Origin: Ricinus communis
Lineage: Eukaryota; Streptophyta; Magnoliopsida; Malpighiales; Euphorbiaceae
Direction: 5' to 3'
Assembly: GCF_019578655.1 (NCBI RefSeq)
Contig: NC_063259.1
Span: 8,420,001-8,484,000, forward strand
Length of the DNA: 64,000 bases
A program made the position numbers and the translations under genes. The notes beneath the pieces were generated by a model that searched no databases, was not told where the DNA came from, and saw only the letters and a program-made list of their open reading frames with translations. This document shows, one piece after another, positions 11,341 through 20,769 of the stretch. Within the stretch, counting starts at the first letter, position 1; every line of letters begins with the position of its first letter.

Positions 11341-12203
11341 TGATACGAATGTGGGTAACTTGTGCCAAACCCGTATTCAATTTTGATGCATTTGTCAGGG
11401 ATTGTTCACCTAATCAAGCAAACAAACTCTAACTTCCAACAGACCCTTAAATAACTTGTACTTAAGAACCTTAATTATAAATATTTAATATAAATAAAAG
11501 TTTAGATTAAACTAAGCTTGCAAAATACCAAGCCTTCACATAATAATTTCACTAAGTTCATAAAGAACAAAAGAAGAGAATTAACTCAAATAATCAATAT
11601 CAACGACTTAAGAACATAGAAAATTCTTTTTATGCTTTTATAGGCCTTAGAAAACCCTAATTCTAAACTAATAAGGCATTATATCTCGAATAGAATAAAG
11701 GTAACCTTCCCAACTAAAAGATATAAGTAAAACAAACTTCTAATAAAATTAAAATACATTTGTGGCCTATCCTCATCCCATTTAGAGAGAAATTTGACTA
11801 AATTAAAAGATAAATAACCTCCTAAATTTGTCCAATCCTAGCGCACAAACTAAACATGACATTTGGGCTTAAGTAATATGTAATAGACAACCCATTCTTG
11901 AGTATTGGACTCCAAACAATTTAATTTGGTAATTTTGGGCCTATCTTGACTTGATCATATTGAATTAAGTTGACAAGAGTATCTTGAGGCCCATTATCTT
12001 GATTAAGCGCAATTTCATTTAGATTTTGGATCTCCAACCCAAGCTTCAACTCTTGCTTCAAGAGCACTCCTAAGGCATCCTTAAAATTCTTCATGCGAGA
12101 TCTAGTCATTGGTCCATCATATTTGAGTGGCTCGTGTCTAATTGTAGTTGGATTAGAATTCCTAGTTAGAGTAGGATTTCTTGTGCTTATAGGATTTGCA
12201 TTA
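11341..12203 (-). repeat. 5' LTR of the minus-strand gypsy element
   Basis: Partner of 3670-4660. It contains the same pol C-terminal block (MTRSRMKNFKDALGVLLK on the minus strand near 12109-12056), but the 18-bp repeat array next to it has shrunk to about two units. The terminal base pattern (TGATACG at 11341, GCATTA at 12203) agrees with the other copy except for a single C to T. Confidence 0.85.
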
Positions 12204-12208
12204 AGTTA

Positions 12209-12322
12209 GGCCTACCGATATGGCCTAAAAGTTAACCCCTTATGTGTTAGTAGTAACTCATTTAAACTCTTATAATCACATCAAACCCATAATTATTTTC
12301 CAATATGGAATGGGATGTTACA
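12209..12322 (-). mobile_element. TRIM-like element, right part
   Basis: This is the remainder of the unit cut by the gypsy insertion. GGCCTACCGATATGGCC continues the sequence broken at 3669, the unit core TGTGTTAGTAGTAACTCATT follows, and it ends GGATGTTACA at 12322. The flanking ACTAC is the right copy of the target duplication. Confidence 0.65.
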
Positions 12323-12327
12323 ACTAC

Positions 12328-12785
12328 AACCAAGGAGAAGGTATTGATTTTGATGAAACTTTTACTCCTACAACTAGACTTGAAATTATTAGACTTCAAT
12401 GTGTTTTGCATGTCTCAAGATTTTTAAACTTTATTAAATGTATGTAAAAAAAACATCGTTAAATGGATATCTAAATAAAGAAGTCTATGTTAAGCAACCA
12501 CTTGATTTTATATTCTTAAACTCACTAAATCTCTTTATAGTTCAAAAGAAGCCCAAGGGCTTAGTATGAAAGACTAAGCAAATTTCTTTTAAATAAAAAA
12601 AGGACTTTCAATAGGAAAAATTGATACCACCCTTTTTATAAAATGAAAGTCAAAAGATTTGTTAATAGTTCAAATTTATATGTATTCGGGTCTACTAATA
12701 ATTCTTTATATGAGCAATTCTCTAATAACATCTAGGATGAATTTGAGATGAGTCTCATGGGTAAGCTTAACATAGACCATCATAT
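12328..12785 (+). pseudogene. Copia reverse transcriptase remnant (continues 1536-2952)
   Basis: It resumes the copia frame at the base where it was interrupted: NQGEGIDFDETFTPTTRLEI (12328-12390). After a frameshift come NGYLNKEVYVKQPLDF (near 12460-12510), a degraded Ala-Tyr-Gly-Leu-Lys region, and KGLSIGKIDTTLFIK (12598-12640). VQIYMYSG stands where the catalytic YVDD box belongs: IYVDDI has decayed to IYMYSG. The match ends near MGKLN (about 12770), where gypsy sequence begins. Confidence 0.82.
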
Positions 12786-12792
12786 GACCAGT

Positions 12793-13205
12793 GGTTTGTG
12801 ATCCTATCTTTAAGCTTTTGAGGAAGCAGCAGCTTGTTGTGTGGGATGAACATTATCAAAAGGCCTTTGACATAATCAAAGAATATCTGATGAAGCCATT
12901 GGTACTCAAGCCGCCAAAGGATGGCAAGTCGCTAATCTTATATTTAGCCTTGGAGGAAGAAGCCATATGAGTAATGGTAGCGCTTTGCGGATCCAATGAT
13001 GTGTAGCATGCAGTCTATTATCTCAGTAAGAAGTTGTTGCCTTATGAGTCGAAGTATAACCTCGTGGAAAAAAGACGTGCCTAGCCATGATATGGAATAC
13101 AAAAAAGTTGAGGCACTACTTTCAATCTTACAAGGTGCAGGCAATTTAAAAAATAGACCCTTTGAATTACCTATTTGAAGCTCCATCTTTTATAGGGAAG
13201 CTATC
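12793..13205 (+). pseudogene. Tat-like gypsy RT end and RNase H fragment
   Basis: The plus strand reads CDPIFKLLRKQQLVVWDEHY and then QKAFDIIKEYLMKPLVLKPP (12793-12920). These are the connection and first RNase H strands typical of Tat-type gypsy elements. HAVYYLSKKLLPYESKYN follows near 13005-13060, and DPLNYLFEAPSF near 13155-13190. Stops interrupt all blocks. No copia similarity is left here, so this is a separate insertion in the Sirevirus, truncated at both ends. The second RNase H and integrase of a related element lie on the opposite strand at 15956-17568. Confidence 0.75.
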
Positions 13206-14360
13206 AGGTATTTTCTAGATTTACTTGGAATTCTTCATTTTACATCCTGCTCTCCTAATCATTTATTTAAAGAGCCTCAACCAGGCTCTTGCTGCTTGTG
13301 AGCTAACTGAGGGGTGATCTGCTCAGCATTCCAAGCCTTCTCACATCACAGGCTCTTTCATTTAGTGCTACTTTTGAGGCACCTCCTATAGCCATGTCTA
13401 ATGTAGTTTTGGGCAGCATTTTATTCCCTCCAGATCCAATGGTCTCGTATTGGAGTCCTTACGGTGTAATAGAGCATCGGCTCGCCATGGAGCATTGCCT
13501 CCTCGTAGAGTTCACTTCGAGCACTTGCACACATGTAAGTTACTCTTCTCTTTTGAATTTTCACATCTTCTTTTCTTAAAAGGTTAGTGACATATTATGC
13601 AATTACAGGTTCAGAGAGATCAATTCAAGTACGTACATCATTTGGTTGGTGCCGCGAGGAGGCAATTCTTTGTCATTGGCAAAGACTAGCGATAAGAAAA
13701 TGATTTATGCAATGTCATATGTATGCATGTATGAAATGCACTAACTAATCTCCTTTCAATTTTTCCTTAGAGCGACCATGAGGGGTTCTAGGGGCAAGTG
13801 GACGATTGGCAGTGTCAGATTGATGCTCAACAGCGTTGGATTGACACTCTGACACTTCAACTATCGGCCTTGCGGACCTAGGAGATGGACACCGACTCGG
13901 ACAATTGGATGGAGGATTTGGGAGAGAAGCCCAGCTTCTGATCTTCTTTGTACTTTCCTTCTTTACTTGTAGAACTGGCTTTTAAAACTCTTGTAGACTT
14001 TTGACTTTTCAAAGATATAAAATTGTGATTTTGGCCTTTTAAAATTATGTCTATTGTGCTTATTTCCCTTTTGTTATTGTATTTATATGAGCTTATATGC
14101 AATGAAAACCAACAAAGCACCCGAAAGACTATTGGAATTCACCAAAAATCACATCGGAAGACCACACAGCCCATCAGTTGTGTGCTTAGCCAATTCGGCT
14201 CTACATTTGCAGAGTTCAAATCGGATACTAATTTGAGGCCTATATATATCTATGAGCACCCTCACTTCCTAACATTGATTTTATACTTCAAAATGCTAAA
14301 ATATGTCTCAAAATACTGCCAAAAGCCTACAAACTCTCCTCAGAATCCTAATAGGTGAAG
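13206..14360. other. Unassigned sequence between gypsy fragments
   Basis: No recognised domain. A 61-codon plus-strand frame at 13394-13579 and a short hydrophilic segment near 13775-13935 (DDWQCQIDAQQRWIDTLTLQLSALRT) could be the end of a retroelement accessory ORF, because a related DUF7745-like block follows. That is a guess. Confidence 0.3.
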
Positions 14361-14450
14361 ATTGGATTAAACTTGGAAATTTTTTCTTTCATTGGATTAA
14401 ACTTGGAAATTTTTTCTTTCATTGGATTAAACTTGGAAATTCCATCTTTC
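14361..14450. repeat. Three tandem copies of a 30-bp unit
   Basis: The unit ATTGGATTAAACTTGGAAAT plus a T/C-rich 10-mer occurs at 14361-14390, 14391-14420 and 14421-14450. The first two copies are identical and the third differs in a few bases near its end. In one frame it encodes a repeated decapeptide HWIKLGNFFF. Confidence 0.95.
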
Positions 14451-15690
14451 ACCTCTCAAGGCCATGCAACATGCCAAACATGATTATGGGTTCCTCCATT
14501 CTGCTGTCAAATTTTTGTTCCCAAGGGATCATGTCTTTAGATTCAATGGATAAGAGTTGTGCCCCATGATCGAAGAATTCTCTGTTATTCTTGGCATTCC
14601 CATGGATTCTACGTATCCCATTGCCTTGCCAAAACTGAGTGAGCCTTTTCCTGGCAAACTAGTGGAGTTGTTCGACATGCCCCCGGTTGAGGTACTTCCC
14701 TATTCTGTTGGTGAGTACATTATCCTTACTTCATTGATCTCTTATTGTGAGAATAAGGAAATGGGCACACCTTCTTAGGATTCGGATGTTGGGCTTTTGC
14801 CTTCATGCCCAATTTCTACCGATTTCTCCTTAAGGAGAGGGAGATATCAGAATTACTGGTATCATCGACCAGGTGGAGCATGGAGCAGATCCAATCATCT
14901 TGGCCGAAACCATCATTGGGTTGGACATGTCGAAACCCATCAACAGTTTGGTGGCAGCCTCGTTCTCTTATAGGTACACAACTAAGTCTTTTTTCTTTTA
15001 CTAATTTCCTTTTTGCCTTAATTTTTGCCTAAGCTGCCCTTTTGGATTTTCAACTTAACAGGCTTTTGTCTTAACTTTTGCCTAAGCCGCCCTTTCAAGT
15101 TTTTAACTTAGTAGATTTTATTTTTGCCTAAGCCGTCCTTTCGAATTTTCAGCTTAGCTTCTTCTTTTTTCCTCTTTCTCCTTTTCCTTTTTCCTTCTTA
15201 TTTTCTCTTTTTGCGAATTTGGTTGTGGGAGAAGTTTCAAATACTGACCATCCTAAGAAATATTGATAAGTACGAGCCGAAGCACATGTAGACTCAATCT
15301 ACTGTTACCCCACGGAGTCATGATGGCTAGATTTCTTATATGAAAGGCATTCTAGACACTCATTTATTGGACTTGCCCTTCATGGAGAATCAAGCATGTC
15401 ATACTCATGGTGTATGGTGAGTTCGTACCCTTACTTGGACTATGAGCATCCACTTTCTATACACCTTCTAGATTTTGGCGCTAGTATGGGCAAAACAATG
15501 AATCTTAGAATTCCCGCCTAAATTCGAAGGCTTCCCACTCAGACAAGATTTCCTGGGTAAGATCAGGAGACTTTAGCCCTGCTGAGACATAGAGCAAAGC
15601 CTTGACTTCAAGGACGATCTGACCACATATGACAATTTCAAGGCTTGGGTTTAGCTCCAAATTTCCACTTCGCTTTGCTTGATTCAAGAG
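14450..15690 (+). pseudogene. DUF7745-like (plant mobile domain type) ORF remnant
   Basis: Blocks in shifting plus frames resemble the plant retroelement accessory family annotated as DUF7745 or plant-mobile-domain-like. ELCPMIEEFSVILGIPM lies near 14550-14600, a segment with ILAETIIGLDM and NSLVAASFSY near 14890-14965, and LTTYDNFKAWV near 15615-15650. A T/C-rich, intron-like gap at about 14970-15215 carries three repeats of the form GCCTAAGC-GCCCTTT. The domain is often found in extra ORFs of Tat-type LTR elements; its biochemical role is unknown. Family assignment rests on recalled motif patterns and is moderate. Confidence 0.5.
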
Positions 15691-15955
15691 GACTCGAGAA
15701 CTAGATGTTCTATATTAGGATGCAGATGTGAAGAGAAGAAAAATATAGAAGTTATGCTTCTTTTTAGATTTCATTTATTTTGCTTAGAACTTTTAGCTTT
15801 ATTTTTTTTCTTTCAGTTAGTGTGTAGAATAGTAAACAAACATATGTAGGTTTGATAAAAATTCTAAACAATTTATTCATTTAGTAAAACCCCAAGTGGA
15901 TAAATTTTGATTCTCAAGATATAGCTCATGTTATCAGCTAGTCTTTTCAGATCTT

Positions 15956-17568
15956 CTAGCTGATTAATTTGCCCTTGACTTTTTCCTGACCAGCCTTTTC
16001 AGGTTTTTTTATCAAGAAGCTATTTTTTCTATTTTTTATTTTTTGTACATAGTATTTCTTGAGACAGTCTAAGTTGATTGGTTCGATGAATTCATTCTCC
16101 TCCAAGTTTGAGATCTTAGCAGCAACTTTAGGCAGGATCTTCTTTACTAAGTACGGGCCTTCCCAATTGGGCCTAAACTCCCCTCTTGGGTCAAATGCAG
16201 TAGGTCTTATATGCTTCAATACTAGATTACCAGCTCTGATCTTTCCCGGCTTTACTTTTTTGTTGAATGTCTAGCTATCCTTTTATGATACAACTGCATG
16301 TGGTATAGGACTTTCATCCTTTTCTTATAAACCAAAGCCAATTGCTGGTATCTTTGCTCGACCCATTGATACTCTGGTATTTCAGCCTCTAATACAACTC
16401 TCAAAAACTTCAACTCTAACTCAACTGGCAACATTACTTCAGTCCCGTAAACCACAAAGTATGGTGTTTGCCTAGTCATGTTCACTCGATTGTCTAATAT
16501 CTCTAAAGTGCAAAGGGTAACCGAAACGACTAGTCCTTATAATTCCATATCATCTTCGAAAGTATTCTCTTCAGGTTCTTATTGGCTACCTCTACCGCTC
16601 CATTCACCTGAGGTTTATACAGAGAAGATCTGTGATGCTCGATCTTGTATTCCGCTAGCAGGTCCACTGTCTCACCCATGAACTGTACCCTATTATCCAT
16701 CACAACATGATGTGGACCCTATATCTGCAGATCAAGTTCCTTTCTATAAATCTAGCAATTTGCGTTACTTCGATGGTGGTGAATGACTCGACTTCGACCC
16801 ATTTTAAGAAGTATTCGATTGTTACGACTATGAAGTTATGACTATTCAAAGGAGGTTTTATTTCACCGATAATGTCGATTCCTTATGCTGCAAAGGGCTA
16901 AGGAGATGTTAAGTTATGCACCTTAGTCGGAGGTACATGACTCAGATCACTGTACAACTGGCATTCACAACATTTTCTCACCGGTGCTATACAATTCTTC
17001 TCTATTACCAACTAATAATAACCTCGTCGCATGATCTTTCTGGTTAACACTATGTCGTTCATATATGGCCACATACTCCTTTATGCATTTCCTCTATCAC
17101 TACTTGGGCTTTCGCTTTAGTCACACATCAGAGCTATACACCCGAACACCGTCCCTTTATACAGGATTCCCTAATGGCTGATGTAATTCCTAGCTTGAAC
17201 CCACAATGAGTATCTTTCCCTGGCAGTTGCTTCTTCTGGATATTCCCTACTCTCTATGAACCTCTTCAGATTGTAGAACCATGGCTTCTCTTCTAATCCC
17301 ATATGAACTTGCATTATTTGATCCCTTTGATAACAAGGTGCAGCCGATTTCACAATCACCAAAGGTTTCATCGGAAGTTGTAAGGGATCGACCCACATAG
17401 ATGATAGGGTAGCCAATGCATCTGCCATCTGATTCTCGTCTCGAGGCAAGTGCATAAAGGAACACTTGGAGAAATTGCACATTAAAGTCTTGAGATAGTT
17501 GACATATAGCTTCAGCCTCTCTTCTTTCACTTTTCATTCCTTGAGAGCTTGTTGGATTACTAGCATGG
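15956..17568 (-). pseudogene. Tat-type second RNase H and integrase remnant
   Basis: Reading leftwards on the minus strand: SMLVIQQALKE (near 17560), then MKEERLKLYVNYLKTL and FMHLPRDENQMADALATLSSMW (17530-17400). These are the end of the additional (archaeal-like) RNase H typical of the Tat lineage. Integrase follows: zinc-finger and core sequence are degraded (17150-16700), then TPYFVVYGTEVMLPVELEL (near 16470) and the C-terminal FRPNWEGPYLVKKILP (near 16175). Stops break each block. Its orientation is opposite to the related RT/RNase H piece at 12793-13205, implying two insertions or an inversion. Confidence 0.8.
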
Positions 17569-17571
17569 AGG

Positions 17572-17835
17572 TAACAATTAGAAAACTGTGGCCTAATCTA
17601 TAAGCATATACTTATTCGTTATGACAACACCAGTGCCATCAACTTATCTAAAATCATGTTCAGCACTCTAGGACCAAGCACGTTGAAGTAAGATATCACT
17701 CCATCAGAGATCATGTTCAGAAAGGAGACATCCAATTAGACTTTGTTTCATCATATGAGCAACTAACATACATCTAAATAAAGCTTCTTAAAGAAGATAA
17801 ATTTTGCAAAATCAAAAGATCTCTTGGCATCATCT
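17572..17835 (+). pseudogene. Copia RNase H C-terminus of the Sirevirus remnant
   Basis: The plus strand reads QLENCGLIYKHILIRYDNTSAINLSK, shown here only as its key parts DNTSAINLSK and NHVQHSRTKHVEVRYHSIRDH, followed by GDIQLDFVSSYEQL and EDKFCKIKRSLGII. This is the RNase H end of a Ty1/copia pol. With 12328-12785 it brackets the Tat-like insertion and shows that about 130 codons of copia pol between them have been lost. Confidence 0.85.
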
Positions 17836-18442
17836 CATAATTCTTACTTTGTCATAATTATTTATTTTTAATTATCATCATGATCCCCCTCATGTATTTT
17901 AAAATTAAATCATTTTTATTTCTTTCTACTATGTGATTATTTTAATTGCTTTGGAAAATTTATTTTTAATTTTAAGTGTCTTTCCTATATATGTCAAAAT
18001 GTATTTTGAGATTTGAATATCATAAGTACAAAAAGAAAAAGATTCTTGCGTATAAAAAGGGAAAAAGAAGAAAGAGAAACTGGAAAAGGAAATGGCTTGA
18101 CTTGACTAAGGAAAAAGAATGAAAAAAGAAAGTGGAGAAAGTGGGTGCATGTATTTAGGAAAACTGGTTATCAAGAAAATTTTAAAAAAAGAAGTGCATC
18201 AAGGGTTTTATCTAAAGGATATTAAGAGATACACCATATCTTTATTTTTATTCTCATCAGATCTTTTTAATTTTTCTTTCCCATTTAAAACTGTCTCTTT
18301 ATTTCCTTATTCTCTCATTCATATCAAAACTTTAAAAGATCAAAACCATTCATCTTTTCTCCTCTCTTCCACACTGAAACCCTAAAGACTAAAACAATCT
18401 CTCTTTTATTTCTCACTCATTAAAACCTATATTCCCTCTCCT
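17836..18442. other. Spacer between copia pol and third ORF
   Basis: AT-rich and non-coding. It ends in a C/T-rich leader (about 18340-18440) before the third ORF. A frame at 18119-18385 has no recognisable similarity. Confidence 0.4.
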
Positions 18443-20239
18443 ATGGCGTCAAAAAGAAAAGCGAAGGAGCTTAGTACCTCTACCACCTCCACCTCAACAC
18501 ATCAAACCAACCACCTAAAATTTCCATCCTAAATGATAAATATAAAATGGTTCAACCTAGGGTTTTTTATTAGAAATTTTTTTGTGACGAGTCCATAAAG
18601 TTCAAAGTATGGTTTGAGTTCCAAGGTTGGGTTCCATTTATTCAAAGGATAGAGAAATTCTATTTTCGAGTTCTACCTTTCCATTCTCAAAGTGATAGAT
18701 GAGCTTGTTTAGGTAAGCATCAATGGTGAGGTGAAGGAGAGCACCCCTATGCTACTAGGGAAGGTATTGGGTTTACTGATTAAAGGAACCAGGATAATCG
18801 AGCACACAAGTGACAAGGAGATCTCCAGTTATAACAAGAAGCGATTCATTTAAAAGTTGAGAGTTAATCAACCCACACCTGGTAATAATTATTTACCAAC
18901 TATGCTTTACATTAGTAAAATGCTCCATAAGTTTCTTACTCAATATTTTGCGCTAGGATGGGTAGTTTGGATTACATAACCGAATTTGACTTGAAGATCA
19001 TAAGGCATATTGCCAAAAAGCAAAAACTTTATTTATACTATATTTTGCTAAATGTGATGACCAACCGTAATCATGCTAGTGGCATGCCCTGTAATATGTA
19101 CTTGACATAATTATTCAAGCATTTTAATGCTCCACCTAAGGATGGAACGGATTTAGAATCAAGTGATGTATCTAGGAACTTCACTATTAAGAATAGCAAG
19201 TATAAAAAGAATGGTGAATTAGAGTTGCTTGAAACAAAGTGTGAGTCGTTAGAGGATGTTGGTGAAGTAAGGAAAAAAAAGGTATAAGATTAAAATGGAT
19301 TTAAACTTGATTGATGAGGAATTTGATGCAAACAGTAAGTCAGATAAGAATGAGATGTCTAAGAAGGTTGAGAAGCCTAAGGCATCAAATAAGACATATG
19401 ATAGAGATGAAATGTCTGTCAAAGAGAAGAAAGAAAGGTTGTTGAACCTAAATACGGCCTTTTTGCTCGAGTTTGACCTATATGGAAAAAAATGCTTAAG
19501 AAAGCCAAGAAAGCTTACATTAAAGTACCATTAGAAGCCCAAGAAGAATGATTTGAGGAGACTGAGAGTCAGACATCTAATAAGGGTAAGGAGTCTAATA
19601 TTAAGGAGGATGAATCAGAAGCCTCAGAAATGAGCCCAAAATCTAACTGAGAAAAAAAATGAGAGGAAGAGCAAAGCTGAGGCAAATGTCTGGTCCTTAG
19701 TTAGAAGAGATGATCAACAACTTCTAAGTGAGATGGTTAGTCGACTCACTACAGCTCTCAATAGTTGCCTAACTGCTTTATCAAATTAGGAACTGTTTAT
19801 AGATCTTGAGCCGAGTGTAGGAGTCTTCAAGCAGATGAAGAAGATCTAGGAAAAGCAGGGTGAGATTGAAAAGATGTTCCTTTCCCTATAGAAGAGCATT
19901 AAGGATGAGTTCCCATATTTTAAGTCAATGGTGGTTAAGGGTTTCAAATGAGCATGGATAGTCAGGCATATATGTGGAAACATATGACTTTTGGATACTT
20001 AAAGGCCTTAGGCGCATCTTTCCTAATGTAGAAGGGACATTTGTAGGAGAGGTTGCTACTGCAGGAAAGGGATGGCATCCGAGAATGAGAATACTGACAA
20101 CTCCACTGAAGACGAGAAGGGAAGAAAGCATAAGAAGGTCAATCTAGAGCTAGTGGAGCTTATTGAGGCGAAGATAGAAAAGAAGGGCACCAACAGTGCT
20201 AAGGCATCCAAGCCACCAAAGAAAGAGAAAAATGTTTAA
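18443..20239 (+). pseudogene. Sirevirus env-like / plant transposon protein ORF
   Basis: Starts MASKRKAKELSTSTTSTSTH at 18443, with a Ser/Thr-rich N-terminus. Frames then shift through FKVWFEFQGWVPFIQRIEKF (18605-18665), KESTPMLLGKVLGLLIKGTRI (near 18735), NRNHASGMPCNMYL (near 19065) and KHFNAPPKDGTD (near 19120). A Lys/Glu-rich, coiled-coil-like C-terminal part (19295-19534 open, then broken) ends PPKKEKNV at 20239. The layout matches the putative plant transposon protein placed after pol in Sireviruses, often called env-like. At least ten stops or frameshifts disable it. Its function is unknown. Confidence 0.65.
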
Positions 20240-20754
20240 ATCAGTTCCTTTACAACCTAGCCTCAAAATCTTTCTTTCTAACTCCTCCATATCTATATGG
20301 TTTTCAAGCAATTTTTTAGCGTGAGCAGTTTATGTATTCATGATAAGTATCTCATCTTTTTGTTGATGACAAGGAGGGGAAATCTATGTTGATATTATGA
20401 ATGGCTCAGGAGGAGCTATTATGTTTTCAAGATAATTAGGCATATCCTTAGGAGGAGCAATGCTTAATAGAATTTTGAGTAATTTTGATCTCTTTATTTC
20501 TTCTAATTTATATGAATATATTTAATCCATTGCTAGTGTAGTGCTAGCTAATCTTTCTTTATATAATTTATGGATTATTTTTCTAGCCTTGTGAATCTTC
20601 TGAAACTGTGTTTGATTAGACATTTATTTGTTTTAACCATATAAGTTACAAGTACAAACATCTTATGACATAGTTAGTCATCTACATGGAGTTAAATATA
20701 TATATATGAATATATTTATAGTGTCTGAGTTTTTTTATGATTGTTTTTCATCAT

Positions 20755-20769
20755 AAAAAAGGGGGAGAT
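20755..20769 (+). other. Sirevirus polypurine tract
   Basis: AAAAAAGGGGGAGAT directly precedes the LTR start TGTTAG. This run is a hallmark of Sirevirus 3' ends and confirms the clade and strand of the copia element. Confidence 0.85.

Larger units (their letters stand above)
3670..12203 (-). mobile_element. Ty3/gypsy retrotransposon with tRNA-Met primer site, minus strand
   Basis: Two direct repeats (3670-4660 and 11341-12203) bracket a minus-strand gag-protease-RT-RNase H-integrase order, which is the gypsy order. In element orientation the LTR begins TGATGCG (TAATGCA in the 5' copy) and ends TATCA. The flanks are TGTTG (3665-3669) and AGTTA (12204-12208), decayed copies of the AGTTG found at the same place in an intact neighbouring TRIM unit near 3290. 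The primer site matches tRNA-Met. Gag and pol are littered with stops, the LTRs differ at many sites, and a solo LTR sits in the leader, so the insertion is old. A chromovirus-type clade is plausible but not proven. Confidence 0.88.

Noticed and set aside
18119..18385. 88-codon frame before the Sirevirus third ORF
   Set aside because: No similarity, and the ATG at 18443 with a Ser/Thr-rich N-terminus fits the third ORF better.
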